Positions 12,301-24,300 of a stretch of DNA of 64,000 nucleotides are shown piece after piece; position 1 is the stretch's first letter; each line of letters begins with the position of its first letter. This DNA comes from Cydia pomonella. Lineage: Eukaryota; Arthropoda; Insecta; Lepidoptera; Tortricidae. A program made the position numbers and the translations under genes. A model generated the notes under the pieces. The model was given only the letters and a program-made list of their open reading frames with translations. It was not told where the DNA came from and searched no databases. Location: the NCBI RefSeq assembly GCF_033807575.1, contig NC_084711.1, positions 1-64,000 on the forward strand. The letters are read 5' to 3'.

Positions 12301-15300
12301 GCTACCTACCTTGCTTTAGCTATTAACCTTACAATCGGTGAATGAAAAATCAAACATCCCCTATTTTCCTACCCTTAAGGTTGAAGGTACGCGTCGACAT
12401 GAGAACCTCCTCCGTTTTTTCGTCGGTTAAAAATGTCAGAGATTTTTTGACGTAATAAAATACGTACCCACTAAGTTAACAACCATTTGTATAAGAGATA
12501 TATTACGATAAAAAATTACAAATGCGTATTTTTTAATAAAAATAGAATATTCAATTTTGGTTTACTATGAGTGCAATATAGAAATTCTTGATACATACGC
12601 GTTGCAAGCAATCAAAAAAATCCATATTTCAAAGATACCAAAAATATGTATATTTTAGAAGTTATTGACATGGCTAGAAACTCGAAATGTTTCCGTAGCA
12701 GGCTAAAATAAACTTTATTGGCTGGTTTTAAAGCTTATTTCGTGTTGAAGCTGTTGGATATTGTACCATTTTACAACCCATTACTGTTTGGAAGATGGCA
12801 GGCAACATTTACCAAACCGTAATATAATAATATTTTGTTTTGTGTGAGGGATAAATCAACGAGGATTTTCTCCCACTGTACTTTTATGTCATAATATTTG
12901 GTGATCGTTGTATAATATCTTCGTAAGTAGGTCCCTTCGTATTCTATGCACTCTCTACTCAATCTTGTTTGACCCGTCCGCCCCAGATTATCTCCGTTCG
13001 AGATTTAAATTTGTTATCCCACGTCCAGGCACGGATCTTCACTCTTCCCGTAGTCTTAAGCTCATTGTCCCCAACACCGAACGGGTTTCATGTCCAATTC
13101 TTTCACTGTCCAGGCAATCAGACTTTGGAACGTTCTCCCACTCTCTATCAGACAAGCGCAGACCAAATTCACATTCAAGCGCATGTTGCGCAAGTATTTC
13201 CTTGACAAACTTTCTTCTTCATCAACTTAATGATTCACACTTGGTATAATTATGTATGTATTAATATATGTATTTTTATTTGTATTACTATACGTGTAAG
13301 TTTATCAATATATAGTTTGTATTCATAGTCTCGGTTACAAATTCATTTACTTTAAAAGACACTGCACCTACTTAATCTTTCTGGTTTAACCCATTGGTTG
13401 ACTGGTAGAGAATGCCTTAAGGCATTAAGTCCGCCATTTGTACCTTCATGTATTGTGCAATAAAGATTACATAAATAAATAAATATCTTAGGCAATTATC
13501 TACTAACAATGATGCTAATATTCATTAATTTTCGTTTCAATATTAACAAGGCAGTTGAAACAAGCACCACTAACTAAAATTGTATTATCATAATAGTGTG
13601 TAACAAATATTTACAAGTTAAAACAAAATATTTTGTTGTGTTTGAGGGGTAAGGCAAGGGAAATGGGTCAAATTGAACTTCGGAGATTTGACCCATAAAA
13701 CAACAACAAACACAGCAAGTTAAATATGTAAAAAATAAAAATGTTCATCTTTTTTTGATAGGCACAGAAAAAAGTTGGTTAGTAAAAATGTTGCATAATG
13801 ATGTTCAACTGGCCGGCTTCATAAACGGCGATTTATTGACCGAGCGCGCCAGGCCAGAGACCCATAAGCCGAGTCATACGTTTTAAGGTACGAGTTCGCA
13901 GCCGACCGCAGGCGACAACTGCAGACGACGTGTCGCAACGACACTACTGGTTTCTATGTATTTCTATGAAATTCCCTCCGTAGTTAGCGACATGAAGCTA
14001 GCGACGCGTCGCCGAGCGGCAGACGGCAGTGTCGCCCGACCGCAGATCAGTAGTGTCGCTGACGCCGGAGCAACGATACTCTCTGAATTCTTTCATATCG
14101 CTTTTCAAATGGTTTTTGATCAGTATTGAATAAGTTCCCTCACTTGCTCTGCATTTAATCATAGGACATGTGGCTTGTCGTCTTTTTCTGTATAATAAAA
14201 GCAAGTCATCATCATCTTCTTCCTCTTCTAATAAAAGACGTAAAAAATTGCGATCACTATTCTCGAACACGTCAGACATCTTGTTTCACGGACCGCTCGG
14301 AATCAACTGGATGCCATCTGCAGTTGTCGTCTGCAGTCGGGATCGAAATCATGACTGCAGCGACAGGACGCAACGACGTGTCGCGACGACATGAAGCGAC
14401 GACATGTCGTCTGCTGGTGCTGCGTGCGGTCGGCTGCCAACTTGTACCTTTAGCTAAAAACGGTTTGTATGGTGGCCCGGCGTATTGTGTACGCTCGACG
14501 GGTCTTGGCCATGAATGGGTTAATACTTGCCTGTGCAGTGTGCACTATGATTCCATGACAAACCAATTCAATTGCAATGACCAAATCAATTCGGTCCATC
14601 GAGTAAAATATTTGACTATTAGGGAACAAATATGCAGCATTAGTAGTGAGCTGTACAACAATTGCTGTTGGTTTAAATTAGCATATTAAAAGAGGTGTAA
14701 GTATGAGGTCCGCGTGGTCAGTTGAATAGGCCTTATTAGGTTAGGTTCGGTTGATTGTGATCTCGTAAGATTCAACTCATAATTCATTTTTTTTAACGTA
14801 TTTACTAAAATTGTTTTATTTTGTACCCTCTGCGCGAATTATAGATATTTCATTGTTCATACACCTAAAAAGAAAGATCTAACGGTCCATTGATATTTAA
14901 CTCTGCAATTTTAATAAGTCTATAAAAGTTTCGGTTTCGGCCGAAACTACAACCAAAACCGAACTTTCAAGCAACATGTTTCTATCGCACTCTACTATAT
15001 ATATGTACCTTTGTTTTTATATAACAAAATGTATATGGCTTATTTTTTTTAAACAATTGAACTGATTTTTTCTATAAAACTGTGATCATTATTATACAAA
15101 AGGTTGATTGTTATATTTTAATACTCAACTATAATGATTTATACGCATATTTTATTTTATACAGTTAAGCCTTATTTTGATATTTACTCTATCAGAGAAT
15201 CCTTGACTGTTTTGTGACTGTAGATAATATCATGATTATTTATTTAGGTATTTAAGACGAAAAAAACGTAAACATTCTAATTATTTTTGCAATGTTACTC

Positions 15301-18300
15301 AATCTTACCGATCGCGGGTAATATTACTGGTAGCGTTACCGGGAATATTTCCACTTTAAGTTACTGGTAACGACCCATCACTATATACCCTCCTACACCC
15401 TCAGCACAACCCCCACCCGAGTCCTTTTAGTATGTTCATCTGGACACCACAAGGTATACTTATACCAATTTGTACAAAACTACACGAATTATGTCCCCTG
15501 ATTGCCCATATTCGGATTAATTTTCTTGAGCTATTACTGCTATTAGTGTTGTTCACTAGATTTTGTGAATGACGATGACGCCTCTTCCAGCGTTTCCAGC
15601 AGCAGCGCAATAGACGAAGACCTACCTTTTCTTGTATAGTTAGCTCAACCACCTGTATCACCACAAACTACACTCGAGAATCGTCCTTCCTAACGCCAAC
15701 ACTAACACAGAAGCAAATATTATTTTCACTTCTTATGCGCGTAAAGTTGACATTTAAGTCGCGTGTAAGCAACATAAAATTGCTTAGTTTGCTCTAGAGT
15801 AGAGCATAAAGTAAAATGATCTTTAACGACCCTTATTACCTTAGCATTAAAGTCCTGCATCTGCCATACAAATTACTAACAATATTGGATATGTTTGTAA
15901 ATATTACTCACAATCGAAGTGAAAAGCAGAGTATACAACTCGGACATAAATGCCCCATGTTATCCTCGACGTAAATAATTGCCTCGTAGAACATGGGTCA
16001 TATATTATACATATAATAATATAATGAACTCAAGAAGTAGAAGGTACCGAAAAAGAAAAAAGTAGGACTGTCTACAAAAATAAATGAGATGCCAGCAAAA
16101 CTTACATAAAAATAAAGTTTCGCAATTCAGTTCTTCTACCGTAAAAGGTTGTGTGATCCGTGCAATACCAAGTCGGTTAATTTATTCAGTTCCTACTTAA
16201 GGGACCCTCTGTCTTAACTTATTCCATCATTAGCTAACCTAACAACATCTCGTAGTGACCATATCAATATTAAAAATCTTTTATGTTTTAAATAAACAGA
16301 ATCAAGTAATACACATTACATTAAATTAGATCGTTTAGTGTAATTGCCAACTCAATCTATTTATATAAAGCATAAAAGATTTTTAATATGGATATGGACG
16401 GAGCGGGCAAAAATTAAATCCGTATGCTTCATTTTTCTAGGAGTAAAATGACCGATACACATTCCATCGTCGTCCGCTGTGCGCCGTCCGCTGCTGCGCG
16501 GCACGAACGTGGACATGCCGTATGCCACATTCGCCAAATATATTATATATTTCACTATTTCCTAACATGTAAAAGCAATACGTATGCCTCGGTGAAAACA
16601 GGCATTTTCTGATTTGGACCTTTCGGTTGGCATTTAGGTAGCTCGTCAGAAAATGCCTTCGTTTCCATCCCTCGACAACGATGTATTATATCTAGTGAGC
16701 TCGTGACGCGGGCGGCCGGAGGGAGCCACCGTCGGAGCGAGGGGCGTGAACAGCGCACGTTCGGTATTATTTTGCTTTACTTGATTTTTTAACCTTTTGA
16801 CCGTCAAAGACGTCATATGACGCGCGCGGCTACAGCTCAATATCAACCTTCATGCGTATCGACAAGGTTCATGATTACGCGCCGCGTATGGTAGGCGGGG
16901 CGTTCAAAAGGTTAAAGACGCTTCCCCAATAATTACTGTTCTGTGCTTTGGACTCCCGTTTTGTATTCTAAAACTATTAAATATAATATAACCGCATTGT
17001 ACTCAAAATCACTCATCTTTTTAAAGTGACAAAGTGAAAATTTCAGTCCGTTTTAGCGAAACAATCGAGAGTGCCGCCAAATTTAGTTTCTATCGGCACA
17101 TTTCAATTATTAATCCAGGTGAGGTAATTTTAAGTTTTTCGGTATTAGAATGGGAACTGTAATCAGTAGGGAAGCGTCACTATGTAGGTTCGAGTATCGG
17201 CCCCGGCGGCCGAGGGAGGGGGGAGGGGGGGGAGGCGCGGCCCGCCCGCCCGTAAATGCTTGCGAGTTGCATCCCTGACGTCGCGGTTTTGGTGACTCGG
17301 GCCGAGGGCGGGCGCGGACACAAGCATTCACGGACGGTCGAGCGGCACCAAAACGGCAACGTCAGGAATATAAAACGCGGGCTCGTATGAAATCATTTAT
17401 TATGATCGGCGGGGTCGGGCGGGCGCGGCTTGGCCAGCCACGCGTCCAGCGTGCCGTTGCGCAGCGCGGGCCGCTCGGGCCGCTCGAGCCGCTCGGGCCG
17501 CTCGGGCCGCTCGGGCCGCTCGGGCCGGCGGGCGCGGCGCGCGTCCAGCCGCCACAGGTCGATGTGCACGCCTCCCCGCGAGCGCGTGGCGCGCGGGCCC
17601 GCCTTGTCCGTCGCGTCCTCGCCCGGGGAGGGCGGCGGCGAGGGCGGCGGCGGCGCGGCGCGGCGGCGGGGGCGCACCTTGGTGTCGGCGTCGCGGCGCG
17701 AGTACGTGAGCTCGGGCGAGGGCTCGGCGTCGGCGTCGGCGGGCGAGGGCGAGCGCGAGGGCTCGGGCTCGGCGTCGCGGCGGCGGCGCCGCTCCCAGTC
17801 GCCGAGCGAGCGCCGCACGGCGCTGAGCGCCTCCCGCTCCGCCTCGCATCCGGCTTCGCTGCTCTCGACGCACCGCATTGCGTATTTCTCGATCGGCGTC
17901 AACTGAAATTGTTTGTGAATATTAATAATTTTTTAATTACAACTGTCGATTTTTTTATGTTTCAAAAAATCACGCATAAATATTTGTGCACAAACATATT
18001 TGAGAAGTTTATCTCCGGCCGCCCATCAGGGACGAGTGGAGGGTACCTGGCTCATGAGCGCGGCGAGCTCGTCCCGCGGCCGGGCGCGGTCGTCGTCGCG
18101 CAGCGGCACGGCCTCGTCGAACTCGGCCAGCTCGCCCTGGCGCTCGGCGCGGGCGGCGCGCGCGGCGGCGGCGTCCTGCTCGTCCTCGGCGGCCGCCAGC
18201 GCGCTCTCCACGTCGCCGCCCGCCGCCGCCTCCGACCCCGACCCGAACAGCTCCTTGATGCTGGCCTGCACGAGTGCACAACGGAATATATACATTATTT

Positions 18301-21300
18301 ATGTACAATAAAAAACTGGCCAAACTAAAACATAACTCTCGAAAGCGAAGATATCTTCTAGCCTTCGTCACATCGCACCGTCGCACTGTGGGCTGAAATT
18401 CGACTCACATTGACATAGAAACCGAAGTTGTTATTTTTATGTTCTTTTGATTGAAATAGGTTTTGTCTAGCATTGTTACTCTACTATTTTCAAATCAAAT
18501 CGTCTGAAACTTATAACTTAGCATAAACGTACTGGACAAAACCCATTTCAATAAAAAAAAAAAACTTAAAATGCTGACTTTGGTTTTTGTGTTTTTTCAA
18601 TTAAAATTATTAATGATTTAAAAAAAACCGCATCCGTAACGGATACATGTAGTATGCCAAAAAATCACAAATAATTCGTAGTACAACCACCTGCGAGGAT
18701 ATTACGGTTTGTTCTGCGGTTCTTGAGTAATAATGATTTCTTGTTCCTGCTCCATACATTTATTTTGAAAAAAAATCGTAAACTCGACAGTTTTCGACAT
18801 TCCAAATCGTCTAAAACTCAAAGGTTGCCATAACAATGCTGGGCAAAAACTTATTTTAATCAAAAACGCATAAAAATAACAAGTTCGGTTTCTATATCAA
18901 TGAGAGCCGAATTTCAGGCCCCAGTGCGTCGGCGCCGCGGTGCGCCCGGCGGACTCACCTCGCGCAGGTAGGAGGTGGTGAAGTGGCCGTCGTCTATGGC
19001 CAGCTCGCCGAGGCGCCGCTTCTCGGTGGCCTTGCGCAGGATGTTCTCCTCCACCGTGGCCTGCGTCACCAGCCGGAACACGTGCACGTCGCGCGTCTGC
19101 CCGATGCGGTGGCAGCGGTCCTACACAAACACTCGTCGTTATCGCGCCGTCGTCGAACAGGGTGACAGTCTGCGCGTCGAGCGAACCGTACCTGGGCCTG
19201 CGCGTCCATGGTGGGGTTCCAGTCGGAGTCGTAGAAGATGACGCAGTCGGCGCCGGTGAGGTTGAGGCCGACGCCGCCGGAGCGCGTGGACAGGATGAAG
19301 GCGAACAGGCGCGGGTCCGCGTTGAAGCGCTCCACCAGCGCCTGGCGGCGCTCCACCTTGGTGGCGCCGTCGAGGCGCGCGTAGGCGTGGCCGTGCAGGC
19401 TGAGGAAGGCCTCGAGCACGTCGAGCACGCGCGTCATCTGCGTGAAGATGAGCACGCGGTGGCCGCCGGCCTTGAGGCGGCGCAGCAGCGGGGCGAGCGC
19501 CTGCAGCTTGCCGCAGTCGAACTGCAGCAGGCGCGGGTGCGGGAAGGCCACGGCCTGGCGGCTGGCGGCGGCGTGCAGCGCGGCCAGCGCGGCGGCGGCG
19601 CGCGGCGCGGCGCCCGCCCCGGCCGCCGCCGCCGCCGCCCGCCACGCGCGCGCCGCGCGCCCCGCGCCCGCCTCCAGCGCCGGCGCCGGCGCCACGCACG
19701 CGCGCCAACACACGCTGAACCTGTGGTCATATTCACATTCATATACCTCTACACGGAGAGCGAACGTGACGTCATTATGACGTTAAGTCGCATATAGGAT
19801 TTTTTTTTTAAACAATATTGTAACACCTCAATGATTCTTAATAAATGATAACAATAATTGTTTATTTATAAAAATGCTTGGTAATTTACGCAAAAAATAA
19901 TGTGAACGCTAAAAAACGATACCCAGTAAAAATGTTAACCGGTATAACCAGTGAAAACATTGTTATGGCAGGTGTCCGGACGTCTTTGCAATAACCCAGT
20001 CTCATTGTCCACCCAAACTTCAATGCCATGACACGAATTTTATTGAAATAAGTCAACTACCAATTAAAATACCTCGATTCAAATTACCTAGTATCGAGTC
20101 CTCGACGCAATGACTTGTCGATGAATTGAAAATACTTGAAACGTTGTCTTTTAAATAATATTCGACTAAATGTCTGTCGGCAATTCAATGGTAAACAATT
20201 GCAAATCTGTATTACGCATTTTCAACTAAGTACTCAAAAGTTATCTGGAAAAGATTGTTCTTTAGAGATAAAATCGCTTGTTACCTATCTCTACTTGTAA
20301 TCTTTTTTAATATGATGAATTCTACTTTGTATCGATAAAGGTATATCGAAAGTCGATAAATGACAAGTCCCTAGTCCCCGAACGTTAGTCGACCAACAGT
20401 TACATCTACAAATCAATCACTCTGCAAAAAGACTTATGGCGAATCGTTGTCTGCGAATCGATAATCGGCTAAAAAAATGCCGGAGAATCATCAGGTACCC
20501 GTGGACCCCCTAGGGAGCGAGTGTTACTCGTAGTTGGCCGGTTTTTTTATTATAATATATTTTCTACTTAATACTTTATAAGTGTATTTTAACTCATAAG
20601 CAGTCGTCGTCTGTCAACAAAGTCGTAAAACGAACACTAAAAGAATTTTTTTAGGGTGGCTCTCCTACACCAAACAGATCGCTATAGTACAAAAAATGAA
20701 AGGTCCAAGGTAGGTAGTGGAAGCGGTGTTACCTATCGATGACGTCGTGCATCCGGTCGAGCAGCGCGGCGAGGTCGGGCGGGCGCAGCGGCGCGGGCGG
20801 GCGCGGCGGGCGCGCGCGCACGGCGCGGCGCAGGTCGGCGCCCAGCAGCGGCAGGCGCCAGCAGCGCCGCTCGTTGGCCGCGGCCAGGCGCCGCAGGCAC
20901 GCCAGGCGCCGCTCCTCGAGCCGCGCCGCCGCGCCGCCCCCGGTGCCCCCGGTGCCGCCCCCCGCCGCCGCCGGCCCCGCCGCCGCGCCCCGCCCCGCCG
21001 CCGGCGCCCGCCGCACGCGCAGCGGGGGCGCCGTCGCGGCACCTGATCATTCATTTTATTTGGAAAACCGTCAGCTTGAGAGCCCATCGACGTGCTCACT
21101 AGCGCCGCTGGAAAATAATTGTGATTGTTTGTCTATCGTTAAATTTAAAAATTAAATAATCACAATTATTTAGCAGTGGCGCTAGTGAGCACGTTGATGT
21201 GCTCTTAAGTTAACTAAAACTAGGTTAACATAAATATGTACCAGAGAAGCCAATTACAGGTTTCCACAGACAGGATACAAAGGTAGGCATATTACAGGCT

Positions 21301-24300
21301 ATAACACATTACAAACGCCAAAACATGCTACGAGAAAAGAAGCAAGTAATTTGTTCCTTATTCAAACTAAAAATTAAATTAAACCTATGCTAATTATCTG
21401 CAGGCAGGGGAGCGAAGAAAGTAGAGGTTTTGAATTATAGCCAGGGGGGTGGGGGACACTAGGAAAATAGTTTACGTTAGTAAAGATGGTGGCGATTTCT
21501 ATAATTCCATTCCAGACAACCTACTTTTGCGTAAAGTTGACTTCCGATTATGTAAACTACATCACTAGATGTCACTACAAATGGATATAATTTTAAGGCA
21601 TGAATACAACATTAAGAAGATTGCATGTACCTCGATTGTCGATTCAAATAGGAAATTAGACTCCCAATGTTACAAAATCTGGAGGTTCAAAATCTTAATA
21701 GTGCTCAAGGCAATGCCGATGCCGGGAGGGTTTATTTAGATAATCTCGAAGGTAAGAAGAAAATACCATCCGCCAATGCCGGATTTAGACTCTGGAGGCC
21801 TCGGGGCAACAAATGAGTAGAGGCCCTCTGGCCCCAAATTATTTTCCAAATATAATGGACAATTTTCCGAAGTCTCTATTGTGGGGGCCCCTCTTTTGTG
21901 GAGGCCCCGGGGCTGTCGCCCCGGTTGCCCTCCCTAAATCCGGCCCTGCCATCCGCAAAGATTCGTGCAATTTGATTCCGAACTAGAGCGCATCTATGTG
22001 CGTAGATAAGACATACGACCTATGCCTGAAACTCATCAGCTACAAGAAAGACCCGAATCAAAACATCATTACTCATGTGTCAATTTTAAGAATATCTGGA
22101 GCGAACTACTTACGTTACGGAGCTATAGAGCTACACGAAATTACCCCAAATTCTCGTAACGTGCAAGATTCTAGAGACTTTACCTCCGGAACATTTTGAA
22201 TTCAAGTTCAGTTAGCTGTTAATGTCAAAGAAGGAACACTCAGTTGAGAAGTCATTTATGCGAACACGAAAGAGTACTGGGTCAGACTGAGATGCATGCC
22301 GTAGAAGACGAGGCAATGCAGCTTTGTGCACAAAGATGAACAATGCTAAAAAGAAGAACAATTCCAAAGAGATTAGGAGTTGCAAGTACTTACACCTACT
22401 TTATAACTATCTTGTATACCAAATTGGAAGCATTAAACATACTTACGTTACTAAATATTAGGTTTTTTTTTCAGCCTAACGATCTTTTACAGGATACATT
22501 TCGGAGAGTGTGCCGAGGAACTGCACAACCTTATTCCTCCGTCCCCATTTCACCATCGGACTACCAGCCAATCGGCACTCCGGCACCGCTTCATGGTAGG
22601 TATTCCACAAATACGCACGAAGCGTTTTGCTTCAACATTTCTTATGCGAACTGCCAAGGAGTGGAATGCCCTGCCCGAGTCTGTGTTTCCGCATGAGTAC
22701 AATCTGGGTCTCTTCAAGGCTAGGGTAAATAGGTATCTCATAGGTAAGCGTGCTCCACCGTAGACCGCATCATCACTTACCATCAGGTGAGATCGTGGTC
22801 AAACGCTTGCCTATCGTTATAAAAAAAAAAAAAAAAAAATTCATTTCATTCTTTTAAAACCTTTTCTACATAATATTGGTCTACTTGGGAGGTTTACAAG
22901 TATTTTTTTTTGTTTTGATTTCTAGTAACCAATAAAACATGTTTGTTACAAGAAACTAAACAAAAAAAATAACTTGTAAACCGATCAAGTAGACCTAATA
23001 TTATGTAGGACGAAAGTACACGTACGGATGCATATGTAGTTGTGCACGCACACATACATATTTAACTTGGGGATGAGATCAGAGATGGCGCTTTCAAATG
23101 AGTTTCAATAAAATGCTTCAAGAGGGCTCTCTTTACCTATATACTTACTTTACTCTTTGATTATAGCGGATTCCATTAGATGTAAATCCAGTTATCGTTG
23201 CCATGACACAGTTCATTGATTGACCTCGAAGCTCGGACAAAGTATGCATTTTGACGGGTAATTCCCACTAGTTACCACCAAGTTGTTACCAGTGGTAACT
23301 ACTGGGATCTTTTTTCCACCTTTCACCAGTGGTAACTACTGGGATTTATTTTCCCAGTAGTTACCACTGGTAACAAGTGGGATTTTTTTCCCAGTAGTTA
23401 CCACCAAACTTTGGTTAGCATTCAATACTAATAAAACAGTCTAAATATAGAGTGCTTTAATCAATAATTAATTAAAAGATGAATTAATTATAAGTTAATT
23501 AGTTATTAGTTTAATTATAAGTCGATTACTGTTTCAGTAAACTGCCTTAAAAGTGATCAAAAATAGTCGGTCTTTGACTGATTTGTTTGTTAATTCGTAT
23601 AAATGTGACGTTATTTATTGAAACGGACCTTATTGTCGATGGCGTTTACGCCATTATCAACGATGCTCCTATATAAATAACACGCTGCGCTACGCAGTGC
23701 GGCGTAAGCGCCCTCGACAAAAGATCCAGGTTTCATAGATAACGTCACAATTAATTCAATTTACAATTAATGAGATAAATTTCAACCAAACGTTAATTTC
23801 TCTTTACCTTTTAATTTTATGCACTTGCACCGGTTTTAATATTTTTGATCACTTTTAAAGCAGTTAACGGAAACACTAATCGACTTATAACTTTTTATTA
23901 AAGCACTATTTATTTATACTTTACTATTTCTACTGTTTTTATTAGTATTGAACCCTAACAAAATTTTGGTGGTAACTAATGGGAAAAAAATTCCAGTAGT
24001 TACCACCAAACCGAGTTGGTGGTAACTAGTGGGCATTTTTTTCCCAGTAGTTACCAGTGGTAAAAGGTGGGAAAAAAAAATCCCAGTAGTTACCACTGGT
24101 AACAACTTGGTGGTAACTAGTGGGAAGAACCCATTTTGACGATAGTTGGTTTTGGTCGGTGGAACTGACAAAGGTCGGTAGTGTGAAAACGAAGAACGGA
24201 AGCCTAAAATCCACCGCGACCCAGCCAACATCCATTCTCTCAACATCACTTACCAGAACGTCAGAAGCCTTAACACCAAGCAAAAAAGTTTCAGGCAAAA

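Larger units (their letters stand above)
10987..17392 (-). other. dom: dom intron 16 and 3' flank of the short isoform
   Basis: Mostly AT-rich intronic DNA. It includes a (CACT)n run near 11269-11289, a CT run at 11790-11806, a LINE 3' end (12905-13490), a Harbinger-like element (13886-14449), a small MITE (16789-16915) and a GC-rich patch with a poly-G tract (17205-17300). Short open frames at 11510-11880 and 15401-15664 show no domain. From 14450 to 16788 I see nothing recognisable. Confidence 0.6.

Noticed and set aside
14737..14756. Interior telomere-like TTAGGTTAGG
   Set aside because: Two units only; expected by chance in AT-rich DNA and not a fused telomere.
16361..16846. Four short open frames of 62-67 residues around 16.4-16.8 kb
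   Set aside because: They overlap each other on both strands, have no conserved domain or splice context, and lie in intron 16.
18966..19797. Plus-strand frames opposite the helicase C exons
   Set aside because: The minus strand encodes unmistakable SNF2 motifs IV-VI; the plus frames are complements.
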